Assembly (NCBI GenBank): GCA_018343915.1
Contig: JABRWF010000008.1
Location: 3,472,001-3,536,000, forward strand
Origin: Agroathelia rolfsii
Lineage: Eukaryota > Basidiomycota > Agaricomycetes > Amylocorticiales > Amylocorticiaceae
Direction: 5' to 3'
Length of the DNA stretch: 64,000 nucleotides
The notes under the pieces were generated by a model. The model worked only from the letters and a program-made list of their open reading frames with translations, was not told the origin of the DNA and ran no database searches. Each line of letters begins with the position of its first letter. The first letter of the stretch is position 1. Shown in pieces: positions 48,561 to 59,334 of the stretch. The position numbers and the translations under genes were made by a program.

Positions 48561-49910
48561 TCAGCGATCGGCCCGCTTCTTGGTACCAGTGGCGCGCCCA
48601 CTATTCCGTTCAGAGAGGCCTGGGCGACTCGGCGGGGAAACAACGATAGGGCGACGCGCTTTGAGTAGGCCATCGAGTCCCTCGCTAGTAAACATATTTG
48701 GACTGGTAGGGGGCACCGGGTCCGAATTGGCCTTCGGCGTGACAGACGAGTCCGCAGTGGGTGGGGCCTAGGAAAACGATTCAAGAGTTTTGAATTAACA
48801 TGTTTGAAGATAGAGATAACCTACGTCTTCGTTCTCTGGGGTAAGTGTGGCAAGGTTAGTGAGAGCAGATATTTCATTCGATCGATCAATAGATTTCTTG
48901 ATGATGTTTTGCTTTAAATAGGTGAAAGTCAACGAATTGTCGAAAGGAAGAAGAAAGTATGGATTACTAGTGCTGCTACAGCTGTAATGGATTTATCCAA
49001 CTGTCGCTTTGAAGTACGGGACACCAGATCCAAGCGTACAACCTTTTCATCGGTTGCCCGTGTACTGGAAACCTGGGGACAATGTGAGTTTTTTCTTCTC
49101 TAGAGTATCGAGGAATAAAACGGACTTCAGGTATCGAATCAGGCGTGTGCAAGCTCCGAGAAGAGCCCTTTCGAAGCTTTTCTCTGGTGACTCGGGCCCA
49201 CTGACTTTCGAGTTTGGTACCTTCGTGATGCACCCGGTCCAATGATTTTCTGAGGAGCTTTACTAACTGCGGATAAGGCATTAATAGCATCGGTAACTGA
49301 GGGTAGAGCACATAAGTCCAGTCTAAATTATCGTCAGTTACAAGTCTAGAATGACCAGGGAAGTGATCTCACCTCGGAGAATGTAGTCTGGCTTAACCAA
49401 TTCTGGCTTGAAGACAATCTGAAGCTTCCCCTTTGAGCTTTCGGATGGTTGGACGGGCTCAGCATCGGCTCCTCGAGTGATAATAAGGCTCATGGCGACT
49501 TTGAGCTTCTTAGAAACACGTCGTCGGATGGTGGCCTTGTTATGTAATGCTTTCTTGCCCAATACAAGCATGAGCGAGATGTCCATTGCGTTGGCCTTCT
49601 GGGTTTTCGCAGGCTGGTTGTTCTTCTCATGCGCAACTCGCTCTTCCCAGCATACTGCGTCTGCCGATGGATAGGGTGGATTCGGCCAATAGTATTCGGG
49701 CCTCTGAAGCAAAGCCTTGGGAAAGGCACGCAAGCCAAAAAATTCGTTTCTACATATTGGAAAGGGCGGAGCATTTTTGCTGAGATATGTTGGGACGGCA
49801 GGATGAGTCGGATCGACGGCCAAGTCTCGAGACCATGGAGGATCCCTGGTGAGCAGTGATGATACAGATCCTGGGGTTGTGCGACGGAGCTGGATTGGAG
49901 GGTTCAACAT
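48561..49910 (-). CDS. Conserved-looking basic protein, unknown function
   Basis: From ATG 49910 (MLNPPIQLRRTTPGSV) the first exon runs through EYYWPNPPYPSADAVCWEE, KTQKANAMDISLMLVLGKK and the strongly basic RRRVSKKLKVAMSLIITRG, to PDYILR. A phase-1 intron (about 49321-49370) joins DWTYVLYPQLPMLLMPYPQ and RKSLDRVHHEGTKLESQW. Later exons give RATDEKVVRLDLVSRTSKR, NIIKKSIDRSNEISALTNL and a last exon APPTADSSVTPK to RATGTKKRADR, with TGA at 48561-48563. Total is about 370 residues. The Arg/Lys core and the Arg-rich N-terminus suggest an RNA-binding, perhaps mitochondrial, protein; a loose likeness to the RNase P protein fold (RRRVSKKLK) is speculative. The disordered basic tail could be a separate functional part. 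Confidence 0.6.
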
Positions 49911-50292
49911 AAGGGGTCACAGTTTTAGTTGAATGATCAGCTCACATTCAGAGACTTTGTCCCCTTGGATGATGCTCTTGGGATTCTACTCAACTCAACG
50001 CATTTTTGCATGAACGAGACGTTGGGCCAGCCTGAATGCTAGTGGTAACTTGAACTTGAATAGTAACTGCTAGTGACTTATATATACTATTACTTTGTGA
50101 CAAGACGATTTGCTTCCGCCACTTACATGTTGCTTCCGTTCGCCGATGAAGCTGCCGCCATCGACCCAAGTCCATTCTCGCATATTGGCCCTGGATTGGA
50201 GCCCATGAGCTCATCTTTATTCCTTCATGTCTTGAATAAAAGTGGACCTTTCCTATTGCATAGTTTTTGTCTCTAGACTATTTTCTCTAAAC
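49911..50292. promoter_or_regulatory. Divergent promoter region, unknown gene / DNA glycosylase
   Basis: 382 bp between outward-facing start codons; presumably carries both promoters. No specific element recognised. Confidence 0.4.
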
Positions 50293-51435
50293 ATGAAACG
50301 AAGTCGATCGCCCAGTCTTTCTCCTCTTTCTTCCCCGCCTCCAGTGCACAAGATATTCCCAGACGAATCTCCCAAAAAGTCTAAAAAATTGCAATTGCTC
50401 GATACATATGCTGCTGCATCTCCATATCCCGATTATTTGCGCCCAACACCGGCCGAGGCCTTGGAGATTCACAACCTCTTGAACCCCCAAATGACTATGC
50501 AGTCATTGAGACGTTTGAAAGCAACAGGCAACTCGGCGCAAACATGTGGGGCTACGCCCAATGTACTTGATGCCTTGGTCGGGACCATCCTCTCTCAGAA
50601 TACAAGCAATGCCAACTCTACTCGGGCAAAGAATACACTGGATGCCACTTTTGGTCATGCCAACTGGGCTGCCATAGCTTCTGCTCCACGCGAACAAGTC
50701 GTCGAATCTCTGCGCTCTGGTGGCCTGGCAAACAAGAAGGCCAAAGTTATCCAGGAAGTCCTTGCCGCCGTCCACGCACGTCATGGGTCCTACTCTCTCC
50801 AGCATCTCGTGGACCCCAGTGTCAGCAAGGACGCCGCTATGCAAGAGCTTGTGTCTTATGATGGCGTCGGTCCCAAGACGGCAGCCTGTGTGCTCATGTT
50901 CAGTCTTCAGCGCCCAGACGCGTTTGCTGTGGATACGCACGTGTACAGACTGAGCAGACTGCTCGGGTGGGTACCTCGCCAGGCGGATCGCGTTATGGCA
51001 CAGGCACATCTGGAGGCGAGGCTTCCGGATCACGTCAAGTACGGTATTCATTGTGGCATGATACGGCACGGAAGAGTGTGTAGGGGCTGTCGAGAGGGTG
51101 GTAGCATGACGGATAAGAATGCTTGTGTTCTGAGGAGGTGGCTTCGTGAACGGCAGGAGGCGCGGGGGGAGAGATGTACTGAAAAGGAGTTGGATGCACA
51201 AGTGGACGAGGCACAAGAGGCGGCAACAAGCTCGGAAGTGAAGATAGAGGGTTCAAATATTATCAAGCCTGACCCTGATGACGCCCAAATACCCGTTAGT
51301 CGACCCTCGAAGAAGAAAAGCAAGAAAATCAAAGTTGAGCCAGAGGATGATGCTGTCATCAGGGCCAACAAACGCACAACAAGACACTCAGCCAGAGTTG
51401 TGACCTCGAAGAAGGACCTGAAGCAGGAGATGTAG
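50293..51435 (+). CDS. Endonuclease III-like HhH-GPD DNA glycosylase
   Basis: A base-excision-repair glycosylase, probably nuclear. It is a single exon of 380 residues, unusual among its intron-rich neighbours. A disordered N-terminus (MKRSRSPSLSPLSSPPP) with a KKSKK nuclear signal precedes the glycosylase fold: NVLDALVGTILSQNTSN, GLANKKAKVIQEVL, then helix-hairpin-helix SYDGVGPKTAACVLMF with the candidate catalytic Lys, and FAVDTHVYRLSRLLGW with the catalytic Asp. The iron-sulphur loop expected after it is altered: cysteines are spaced C-x8-C-x2-C-x11-C instead of C-x6-C-x2-C-x5-C. The C-terminal third is charged, with several KxEP/KPDP segments and KKKSKKIKVEPEDD, suggesting SUMO sites and a second nuclear signal. 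Whether it excises oxidised pyrimidines or other lesions cannot be read from sequence. Confidence 0.85.
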   Translation: MKRSRSPSLSPLSSPPPVHKIFPDESPKKSKKLQLLDTYAAASPYPDYLRPTPAEALEIHNLLNPQMTMQSLRRLKATGNSAQTCGATPNVLDALVGTILSQNTSNANSTRAKNTLDATFGHANWAAIASAPREQVVESLRSGGLANKKAKVIQEVLAAVHARHGSYSLQHLVDPSVSKDAAMQELVSYDGVGPKTAACVLMFSLQRPDAFAVDTHVYRLSRLLGWVPRQADRVMAQAHLEARLPDHVKYGIHCGMIRHGRVCRGCREGGSMTDKNACVLRRWLRERQEARGERCTEKELDAQVDEAQEAATSSEVKIEGSNIIKPDPDDAQIPVSRPSKKKSKKIKVEPEDDAVIRANKRTTRHSARVVTSKKDLKQEM

Positions 51436-51773
51436 CGTTGTGTATGATACTTAGTAATACTATCCAAATAATATACGTATTACTGAACGAGCAGTTGGGA
51501 TATGCTATGCTGATAGAGCATGAGTAATATGATGACGTAATCTACACGCCACCTGTTCGGTGGCTGGTCGACCAAATCAGGACAGCTTCGGACGCTCGGC
51601 GCTTAGAGAGCGAGCAGCAACAAGGCGATTGCGCTGCAGTGCTCATGAACGCCCGGTGCTGGCATTATACTCGGCCCTTGCAGCTCATTCTAACATCTTC
51701 TAATACCCACCATCAACTAGTCTGTCCCATCGCACCCCCACGCGCTGAGCGCACTTTATATTAGCGCTTATCA
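51436..51773. other. Spacer upstream of ATG1
   Basis: No gene seen; promoter and 5' leader of ATG1. Confidence 0.45.
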
Positions 51774-54700
51774 ATGCCAGACTCGTCTGCAGCACCAACG
51801 CCCTCGCGCAGCACCGGCTCAAACACACTCACAGAGAAGCTAGCTGCCAACAAGCAGAACGAGGATGACGAGCTCAAATCCTATGTAATAGCCAACGACA
51901 TCGGCAAGGGCAGCTTTGCAACCGTCTACAAAGGATACCACAAGGTCCGCCCATCCCTGTCTTGCTAGCCATTGATACAACTCTCACGCAAGATATACAG
52001 GAAACTCGCCACCCTGTTGCCATCAAGACCATAAGGAAGGACATACTAACGACGAAATTGTTTGAGAACCTTCAAAGCGAAATCCAAATCCTCAAATCAC
52101 TCTCTCATCGGCATATAACGAAGCTTAATGAGATCATCGTACGGCCGTCATTCCATTCCTATATAATCTCATCCTCATCATGGAATGCAGAGCGCCGAAA
52201 AGAATATATACCTCATCATGGAGTTCTGTGCGGGTGGAGACTTGACCAACTACATCAAGAAACGTGGTCGTGTCGAGGGATTGGAATACTCGCCAGCTCC
52301 TAATACCCCTCTTCAATACTACCCACATCCGAGAACAGGGGGTCTTGACCACATCGTGGTCCGCAGCTTTCTTAGACAATTAGGTAGTATATTCTCCATT
52401 TCCCCAAAGTCAGGATTCACTGCTAAATCATCGCTTTAAATAGCCCGTGCTCTAAAGTTTCTCCGGCAGAGAAACCTGATCCATCGCGATATCAAACCAC
52501 AAGCAAGTCCCGCTTCTCATCTTGACATAGGCATCTGCTTATAATTCATCCAGAACTTACTGTTGACCCCTGCTTCCCCTGATGAACTTGCAAAAGGGCA
52601 CCCGATTGGTGTTCCCATCCTCAAGGTAGCTGATTTTGGTTTTGCCCGCTCTCTTCCGAACGCGATGATGGCTGACACGCTATGCGGATCTCCGTAAGTC
52701 TGATTTATTTTTCATTCTGTGCCTAATCTCATCCGTATCAGGCTTTACATGGCTCCAGAAATATTGAGATACGAGAAATATGACGCTAAGGCAGATCTGT
52801 GGTCCGTCGGCGCCGTTCTTTACGAGATGTGTGTCGGTCGTGCGCCTTACCGGGCCCAAAACCACATCGATCTCCTCAAGAAGATTGAGCAATCCCGCGG
52901 TGTCAAGTTCCCGGACGAAGAGCTACCACGTACGCCGAATGCAGAGGAAATCAAACCCGTTCCCGATGACATCAAGGCTCTCATACGCATGCTTTTGAAA
53001 CGACTTCCTGCTGAACGAGCGAGCTTCGACGACTTTTTCAAAAGTACAGCTCTTGCCAAGTCGAAATTCCCTCGCCCAAGTCGACAGACGAGCACAACGG
53101 AAATACCAGATGCGGGTGACCCGATCGTTTGGACACAGTCTGCCCCGTCTATCCCTGAACATCACCGCATTATACCACCAGAGGTACTGGATCCTCAAGC
53201 AATGATCCCACCAAGTCGGATCACTTTCCGGAATGGAAGACGCGAGAGTGATGTATCTTCGCCGAAGGAAGAAGTTGCTGCATCTCCTGTCTCGTAAGCC
53301 TGTTCTTCTTTGTCTCGATATGTCCATACTTAGACATCTTTTGTTAGTGTACAAATGAAAACTGAATCACCACCCAAGACATCCTCTCCTCGACCACCTC
53401 TGTCACAAACTCTTTCTACTGAAGCATCGGTTATTCCTGGAGAAACCGAGGAGGATGGCTTCTTAAGACGCGAATACGTTTTAGTGGGTGATACGCGTGC
53501 AGTTACGTTCGATAGAGCGGTCGATGGTATGCTATGTCCGGGATAGACTTGCATATGATTCCACTCTGACGTCAATGGTCTCTTTAGAAATCAACAATGC
53601 TGGACGCAGGCGGCCACTAAGCGAGCGCAAGCCTCCTACGCCTTTGAGCGACGACGCCTTGAAGAGTGATCCTCTTCCAAGCACGTCCCCAGTCACGTTC
53701 CCGCCACCGCCAAACACATCAACTCCGCCACCACCACCCCTATCGTCCTCTCCGTCCCGCGTGGCTGCCAATGCACTGTCCAGAGCCATCTCGCTTGCGT
53801 CCAAGAAACTGTTTGGCGCAACGCACACCTCTCGACGATCGCAGGACTATTATACGTCATCGTCCCCTCGGCGACAGCAGATTATTGCTGTTGCTGAAGA
53901 CTCGGAACGTGATCCACTCGAAGACGTGCTGCTAGGGGAGTTGGAAGAGCTTGCACAGAAGACGGACGTCTTGACAAGATGGGCAGATCAGATGTATGAA
54001 TATGTCAAGGCAGTTCCGCAAAGTAAGGCATTCGCTATTGCCAGGAGCAGTATAACTCAATGATCTTCCAGAGCCATTACCGGACCCAGCCAAATTTGAG
54101 AAGCGAGACGGTGAGGCCGAACGACACGCGATCCGCCGGTTGAACGCAGACGTTGAGGCTGAATACAACGCTGTCACATGTGTTTCCGTCTACATGCTCC
54201 TCATGTCCTTTGCACAGAAGGGTATTGACAAGCTGCGTAATCATCAGGAGCACATGAAGATGAAGTACGGCGAGGATGATTTTGTAGTTAGTGAAGGTTT
54301 TGATACTGGTATGTCCTCACTTTTCAGGGGCTAGCTTTATCTAATTACTGAGCGAAAATATTCCTAGCCCTCAGCTGGTTCCGAGAACAGTTTATCAAAT
54401 GTAACGACCGGGCGGCCTTGGTGAAGACGTGGCTTCCTGCCACATATGATGGACCTAAAGCCTGGCTGGATCAGCTCATCTATGACCGCGCGCTGCACCT
54501 CGTAAGTGTCTTTTTAGAATTTCAGATACTTTCTCTAAAGTTATGGAAACAGAGTCGTACGGCAGCACACAAGGAGCTCCTTGACGAGGCGAAGAGCCCT
54601 GACGAATGTGAGAAACTCTATGAGGAGTCGCTTTGGTGTCTGTATGCTTTGCAAGACGATCTTTTGCAGAAAGGGAATCCATTCCTGGAAGAAGATCGAG

Positions 54701-54946
54701 AGACGATTTCGACATGTATGATGGTTTTTCCCTATTCAAGAAATTAAACCACTGACCATTTTCAAAACAGGGATCAAGAGAACAAAGTTACGCCTTGTAC
54801 GTTGTCGTGCCCGCATGGCCATGAACGACCGCGAGCGATTACAGGACGCAAGGGCGGATCATAATCTCGTCGATGTTACTCGGTATCCAGCACCCTGGGA
54901 CGTCCGCTCGGACGATTCTCCAACAACACCCCCGGCGACTGCTTAG
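51774..54946 (+). CDS. ATG1: Autophagy-initiating Ser/Thr kinase Atg1 (ULK1)
   Basis: Atg1 starts autophagosome formation at the phagophore assembly site together with Atg13 and Atg17. The ATG 51774 ([16 protein letters not shown]) is followed by the kinase domain: glycine loop [16 protein letters not shown], intron, VAIKTIRKD with the ATP Lys, [19 protein letters not shown], catalytic loop [13 protein letters not shown] (split by an intron at about 52502-52553), DFGFARSLP, and [20 protein letters not shown] long disordered Ser/Pro middle (about 53090-53800) follows, then the C-terminal tandem-MIT-like region: [53 protein letters not shown] and [14 protein letters not shown]. The end is SPTTPPATA with TAG at 54944-54946. 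About nine introns; roughly 870 residues, typical for basidiomycetes. Confidence 0.93.
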
Positions 54947-55197
54947 TATTTATGGAACTTTACTAATCCTTTTCATCCTATCTCTTTTCTTTTTGTTTAT
55001 AATTAACCTCATTTGTTTGTTGCATGCTTCCTTGATTATTTTGTACAATGGCCGGGACGGTTTTATGATGTAGAATTAACACAAGTATATTACTTTTATG
55101 GTTACAAGCTCCTTTGCTCATCTGCTTTCTTGTATTTATGCCTTTTATGTGTCTAACTCTTGGTACCCTCCTGTTTCTTTCATCATGTGCCTAGCAT

Positions 55198-56244
55198 TCA
55201 GAAATCGAAACTTTTGTTGAGATCTTCATGCAATAGTTCACGCATGCCGGGCGGCAGTAATGGCTCCCCATCTTTCACGATATATCCTGCATCCAGTGAT
55301 AATCATTGTAAAGATCGTAAATGCAAAGTGTGGTTGGGGTACTCACGGAATGGCATTTCTACGCTCTCCTTAGGGTTGAAGACGATTGTAGGATGGTCCT
55401 GCGAATTATGTCATTAAGCAAAACCCTTTACTGAGAATCCAAACAAACCGTGTAGGCGATGCTATTTAATGAAACTATGATCAAGAGTTAGAACAAATAT
55501 CGACACGGTTATGCAAATATATCATACTCTTGTCTTTGACGACCAACTTCGTAACGCCTAGTGCCGTATCCGTCGTCATTTGAACTGGTCCCAGATGCCG
55601 AGTGGGAAATCCGAGTTTACGGAGCTCAGATGTGCGATCGCGAGGAGGATCATCACCTGCATCTAAAGGATTAGAATGAAGGGAAGATAATAGCATGCAT
55701 GCATTTACCCAGGATGCCCTAAAAAAAAAAAAAAAAAAACTGTTAGCACTGCAGAAATGATCGTGAGATTGTCCCACTGTACACCAAAGAGGAACCACTG
55801 AAATTTCCCATTCCCGTCTTCAGGTGATAATTCCGCCGTCGCTTTGGGATCGAGTAAGCAAACCTGGTCTAGAGAGACGCTGTGTTGTTTCATCAGGTCT
55901 AATATGCCGATGCCGTGGAACGATGCTTGTGCCAGCGTAGGGTCATCGGAAGGGGCAGATAAGACCTTGTTCGGCGGTAGAGAAAGATGTGTAAAGTGTA
56001 CATGAGCACCGGGACCGGCAAGAGTGCGCATATGCTGTTAAATCATGGAATCTATGAGAGCCTGGGTGCGAGGCAAGTGTGTCATGAAGCTTACGGACCG
56101 CATATTCGAGCTCGACCCAAGGTGGAACAACATTTCCTTCTTCATTTTCCTCCATATGCTCTGGAATAATTATTAGTGGGCGCATTCAAGCAAGATGATG
56201 CGCCATATCCCACCGATAATGTATGAGAATTGCCGATCCGTCAT
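55198..56244 (-). CDS. SFM1: SPOUT-type protein arginine methyltransferase (Sfm1-like)
   Basis: Yeast Sfm1 methylates an arginine of ribosomal protein uS3 (Rps3). Spliced from ATG 56244, it reads MTDRQFSYIIEHMEENEEG (E codon split by an intron), WVELEYAHMRTLAGPG, VSLDQVCLLDPKA, and the SPOUT knot: FGG, then an intron carrying an A18 run near 55722-55739, then ILGDDPPRDRTSELRKLG, FPTRHLGPVQMTTDTA. The tail is DHPTIVFNPKESVEMPFRY and LLPPGMRELLHEDLNKSF, ending at TGA 55198-55200. The trefoil-knot segment and the MPFRY ending are strong family marks; length is about 240 residues. It is convergent with ATG1. Confidence 0.88.
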
Positions 56245-56542
56245 GTTTAGTTATGATAATGATAAGCAGAGATTAACACGAGATGATAGAAAACTTGAAT
56301 GGAGAAAGCCTTGTCGGTTAATTAACCCGCCCAACACCCAGTCCAATCAAGTCCCGTCAATCCACACACAAAAACGTATTTTAATGAACATTTCCTTTAT
56401 TCTTTGACAGGTAACCCTGGTACAGCACATATACTTAGGGGAATTTACACCGATCCGGGTCTAATAAATAATTTACTTTGCGACAACCATGCAAAGGGCC
56501 TTCCCAACAACCCGACCCAACCCCCTCAGACTCCTTATGAAT

Positions 56543-57684
56543 CTAATATGTGACAGAAAAATGCATCTGAGCACAAATATTTACCGCCTCTGTCAGGAGG
56601 CTGGGCCATGGCGAGTCCAATAGTTTTTTATATTCCCAGGCCCTGGTGGGCTTGGGACAATGGATAGGCAGCTCATACTCAGGCACACGAGCTACACAAG
56701 TATCTTGATCGTTGACGCCAATAACAGACTTCTCGCAATCGGCTGGGGCGGTGAGACCCAGCCCTTTGGTGTGAATGATGTCGTTCCCATCTCCCACCTC
56801 AGCTGTACAGCTCCAGCAGGAGACACTGTCCCCGATGTCTTCTGCGCACACCTCATTTGAATATTTGGGAGAGAGAATGGGAGACTCAAGGACTGTGACG
56901 TAGCCACTATGCATGCTCGGGGAGGACAGAGGCGAGTCATCATCTGTTGAGATTGGGTTTGATAACAATGTTTGTTAGGCGGAATATAAACGACATACCA
57001 ATGTCCTCAATAGCTAAAGGGAAAATCCAAGGTGAGAATACTAGTTCATTGCTCCAGGGCTCGCCACCAACCGGATCCTCGGCTTCGACACTTGTCGAAG
57101 CGCTTGACGCAAGCCAGTCATCTATCATAAGCAAAATAAGATCAGATTTTAACTCGTGATGTGATTGGCAAATAACTGACATACCAACATGAGTTGATGT
57201 GTGGCTGCGTTGGGGGTTCAATTCCTCGTCTTTACATTCACAAAGTGTAAACATCCGGGTAAGGGCCCATACTTGGCCATAGTCATCATGTAGATCATCG
57301 TATAGACCCATGTTGGTCGTGTCATGCGATAGATTGGTCGGCTCAGAAAGAAGCTTGTGCTAAAGATGCATAAGTAAAAGAAGAGAGGACTAATAAATGG
57401 AAATTGTTGATACTCACCCCCATATCCATCGCATGTAAGTGGGGACAATCCTTTTGGGACATGGCGGGGGAGAAGGATTCGCCGTCGTCCCAGACCCCTT
57501 CGCCGAAGCTCCAGGCTTCGACGCGCTTGTAATCGAGCGTACCAGCCGCCATAGTATTATCCTGGGAAAGTTTGTGGATTAAAATCACTACGTTAGAGTC
57601 ATAATACTGGTCACATAAGAGGTGACTTACATATGTAAAAAATTGGGAGGGTGTGCCAGCAGTAACAGATGATTCAAAAAGCAT
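56543..57684 (-). CDS. Acidic/Ser-rich hypothetical protein
   Basis: I do not recognise the family. Six exons can be joined in frame with good borders: MLFESSVTAGTPSQFFTY, DNTMAAGTLDYKRVEAWSF (with FSPAMSQKDCPHLHAMD), HKLLSEPTNLSHDTTNMGL with CECKDEELNPQRSHTST, DDWLASSASTSVEAEDP, and DDDSPLSSPSMHSGYVTVL to the end SLLTEAVNICAQMHFSVTY (TAG at 56543-56545). The product is about 320 residues, acidic, rich in Ser and Asp, with no membrane segment or signal peptide. It looks like a disordered regulatory protein. Consistent splice phases argue that it is real. Confidence 0.55.
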
Positions 57685-58332
57685 TGTTGTAAGATAAAGA
57701 AACGGATGAGAAGTCTTAGAGGAGCGGCGGATAAGGTGCAAGGAAAGAGTAGAGAGCTTTGTGGAGAGGATCAGGTTCAAGGCTGGGGATTTTATATGCT
57801 ATCGGCGGGGGGCAGGAGGAATAGGAGGGATTCATTTCTCTCCTATTTATGTATAGGAGAGAGACAGCATTCCCCTATCATGGCTATTATGATGGACCAG
57901 TGTACACAGTATGGTACGCCCCACAAAGTGTGTGGCGGATGTTGTGCTTTGTTCTGAGGCTATACCACTCCTATACCACTCCGAGGTCCCGAAGCCAGCC
58001 ACCACCAGCGGCGCATTTGAAGAGACAAAAAGGTTCTAGCTCCCTACGAGATTCTGTCCACAGACTCTGGTTGTTTCCTGTGATATAAAAGCATATTGGA
58101 TGAGCCATTATGTGGGGGAAGCAGCGGTTGCGTACATGAAACTGAAAGTCGATTGTCGACTTGAGACGCAAGATTCGATTCATTTCATGGTGTCAGCCGC
58201 TGCCACCGCCAGCCACCGCCCCTCGCCTTTTAAGTCAAAACATCTGTGACCACTGGCCATAGATAACGCTATGGGATTTTCTATTAAATTTAGTTGTCTC
58301 AAGAATGATTCCTGCGCCCGAGCCTTGAGCGG
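57685..58332. other. Spacer upstream of hypothetical gene
   Basis: No gene seen; promoter of the minus-strand hypothetical gene. Confidence 0.45.
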
Positions 58333-58642
58333 GCAGTGAAGAAGGACTATTATGGCACATACGACGCTCTCCTCAATTATCTCTTCAGTACCAAAGAGGA
58401 TTATTCCGTTAAGCCCCGATTCATAACTCACCGATCTAACAGAGGCACGAAAAACGAGGCAGTGTGTTGGATTCCTTGTTCAGTACAACGAGAAACCCAT
58501 TTTACTGATTGAAATCAAGGCTCTCCGAGACCTCGAAGTTCTCTCCGCTGGGGAAGAGGCCGATGACCACACCCAATTGCATTTCCGCCAACTGTTAGAG
58601 GTTGGTATTGTCACACAAGGCATTAATACCCTTGGGCCGTAA
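58333..58642 (+). pseudogene. Remnant of a basidiomycete PD-(D/E)XK-like family gene
   Basis: Two pieces in different frames resemble one widespread mushroom protein family. The first reads AVKKDYYGTYDALLNYLF and STKEDYSVKPRF (58333-58425). The second, shifted in frame, reads CVGFLVQYNEKPILLIEIK (about 58463-58520), then ADDHTQLHFRQLLEVGIV and stops at 58640-58642. The IEIK is the E-x-K half of a PD-(D/E)XK nuclease-like core. The acidic segment expected between the pieces is missing, the frame does not join by any intron I can find, and both ends are cut. This is a dead fragment. Family link is from memory of the motif pattern. Confidence 0.5.
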
Positions 58643-59334
58643 TTCGCGGACTATAAATTGGATTGAGAAACAAGGTGAATTAACATATTGACCGTAACCG
58701 AAACTTCGCCATCGATATAACATAACCCCCCAAAGATTGATGGAAGGCACGGATCTATGATGAAGAAGGATGTTGCATTCTTGGGGGCGTTTTCAATCGC
58801 GCCAGAGCCAACAACAAAGTTTTTTGTAATTTGGAACCTATTGTGGTATCAGGAAGATGAGTGTCTTGTCAGAATAGTATTTTATTCCAGAATGTTTTCA
58901 TATGTCAGCCTTCTTACCCATAAGTTGAATCGGTTCCTTCCTTACTACAAGAAGTGGATATCAGTTTTGCTCCTAGCATCACTAACACGCTTAATTATCA
59001 GATTCTTGCCATGATATAGTAGCTGAGCGTACTTATCAAGAAAACATCTTATAATTGTTATAAATCGTTAGTGAACAGATGATCTTATATGGGTATTGAG
59101 ATATATGAAAGAAAAAAAATTGGCCAAAAGAGAGGTGTTTCTGGGGGAATAACGGGGTCAGACAAAAAAAGCAAACCACGCTGTATAGAAGTCATGATCA
59201 TGAGATAGAGGATAGGGGGTTCAAATCATTAAAGGGGGTTCGTAAATCCAAACAGATAAGAAATAGGAGGGGAAAAAAAAGAGAAGATAGGAGGGCGTTG
59301 TATGATAATAGTACTCGGTTACGAAATCCACCCC
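58643..59334. other. 3' flank of coiled-coil gene
   Basis: No gene seen. The open frame at 58757-59014 has no recognisable feature. Confidence 0.4.

Noticed and set aside
58757..59014. 85-codon frame with some hydrophobic stretches
   Set aside because: The AT-rich composition explains the Leu, Ile and Phe content; there is no family pattern or conserved start.
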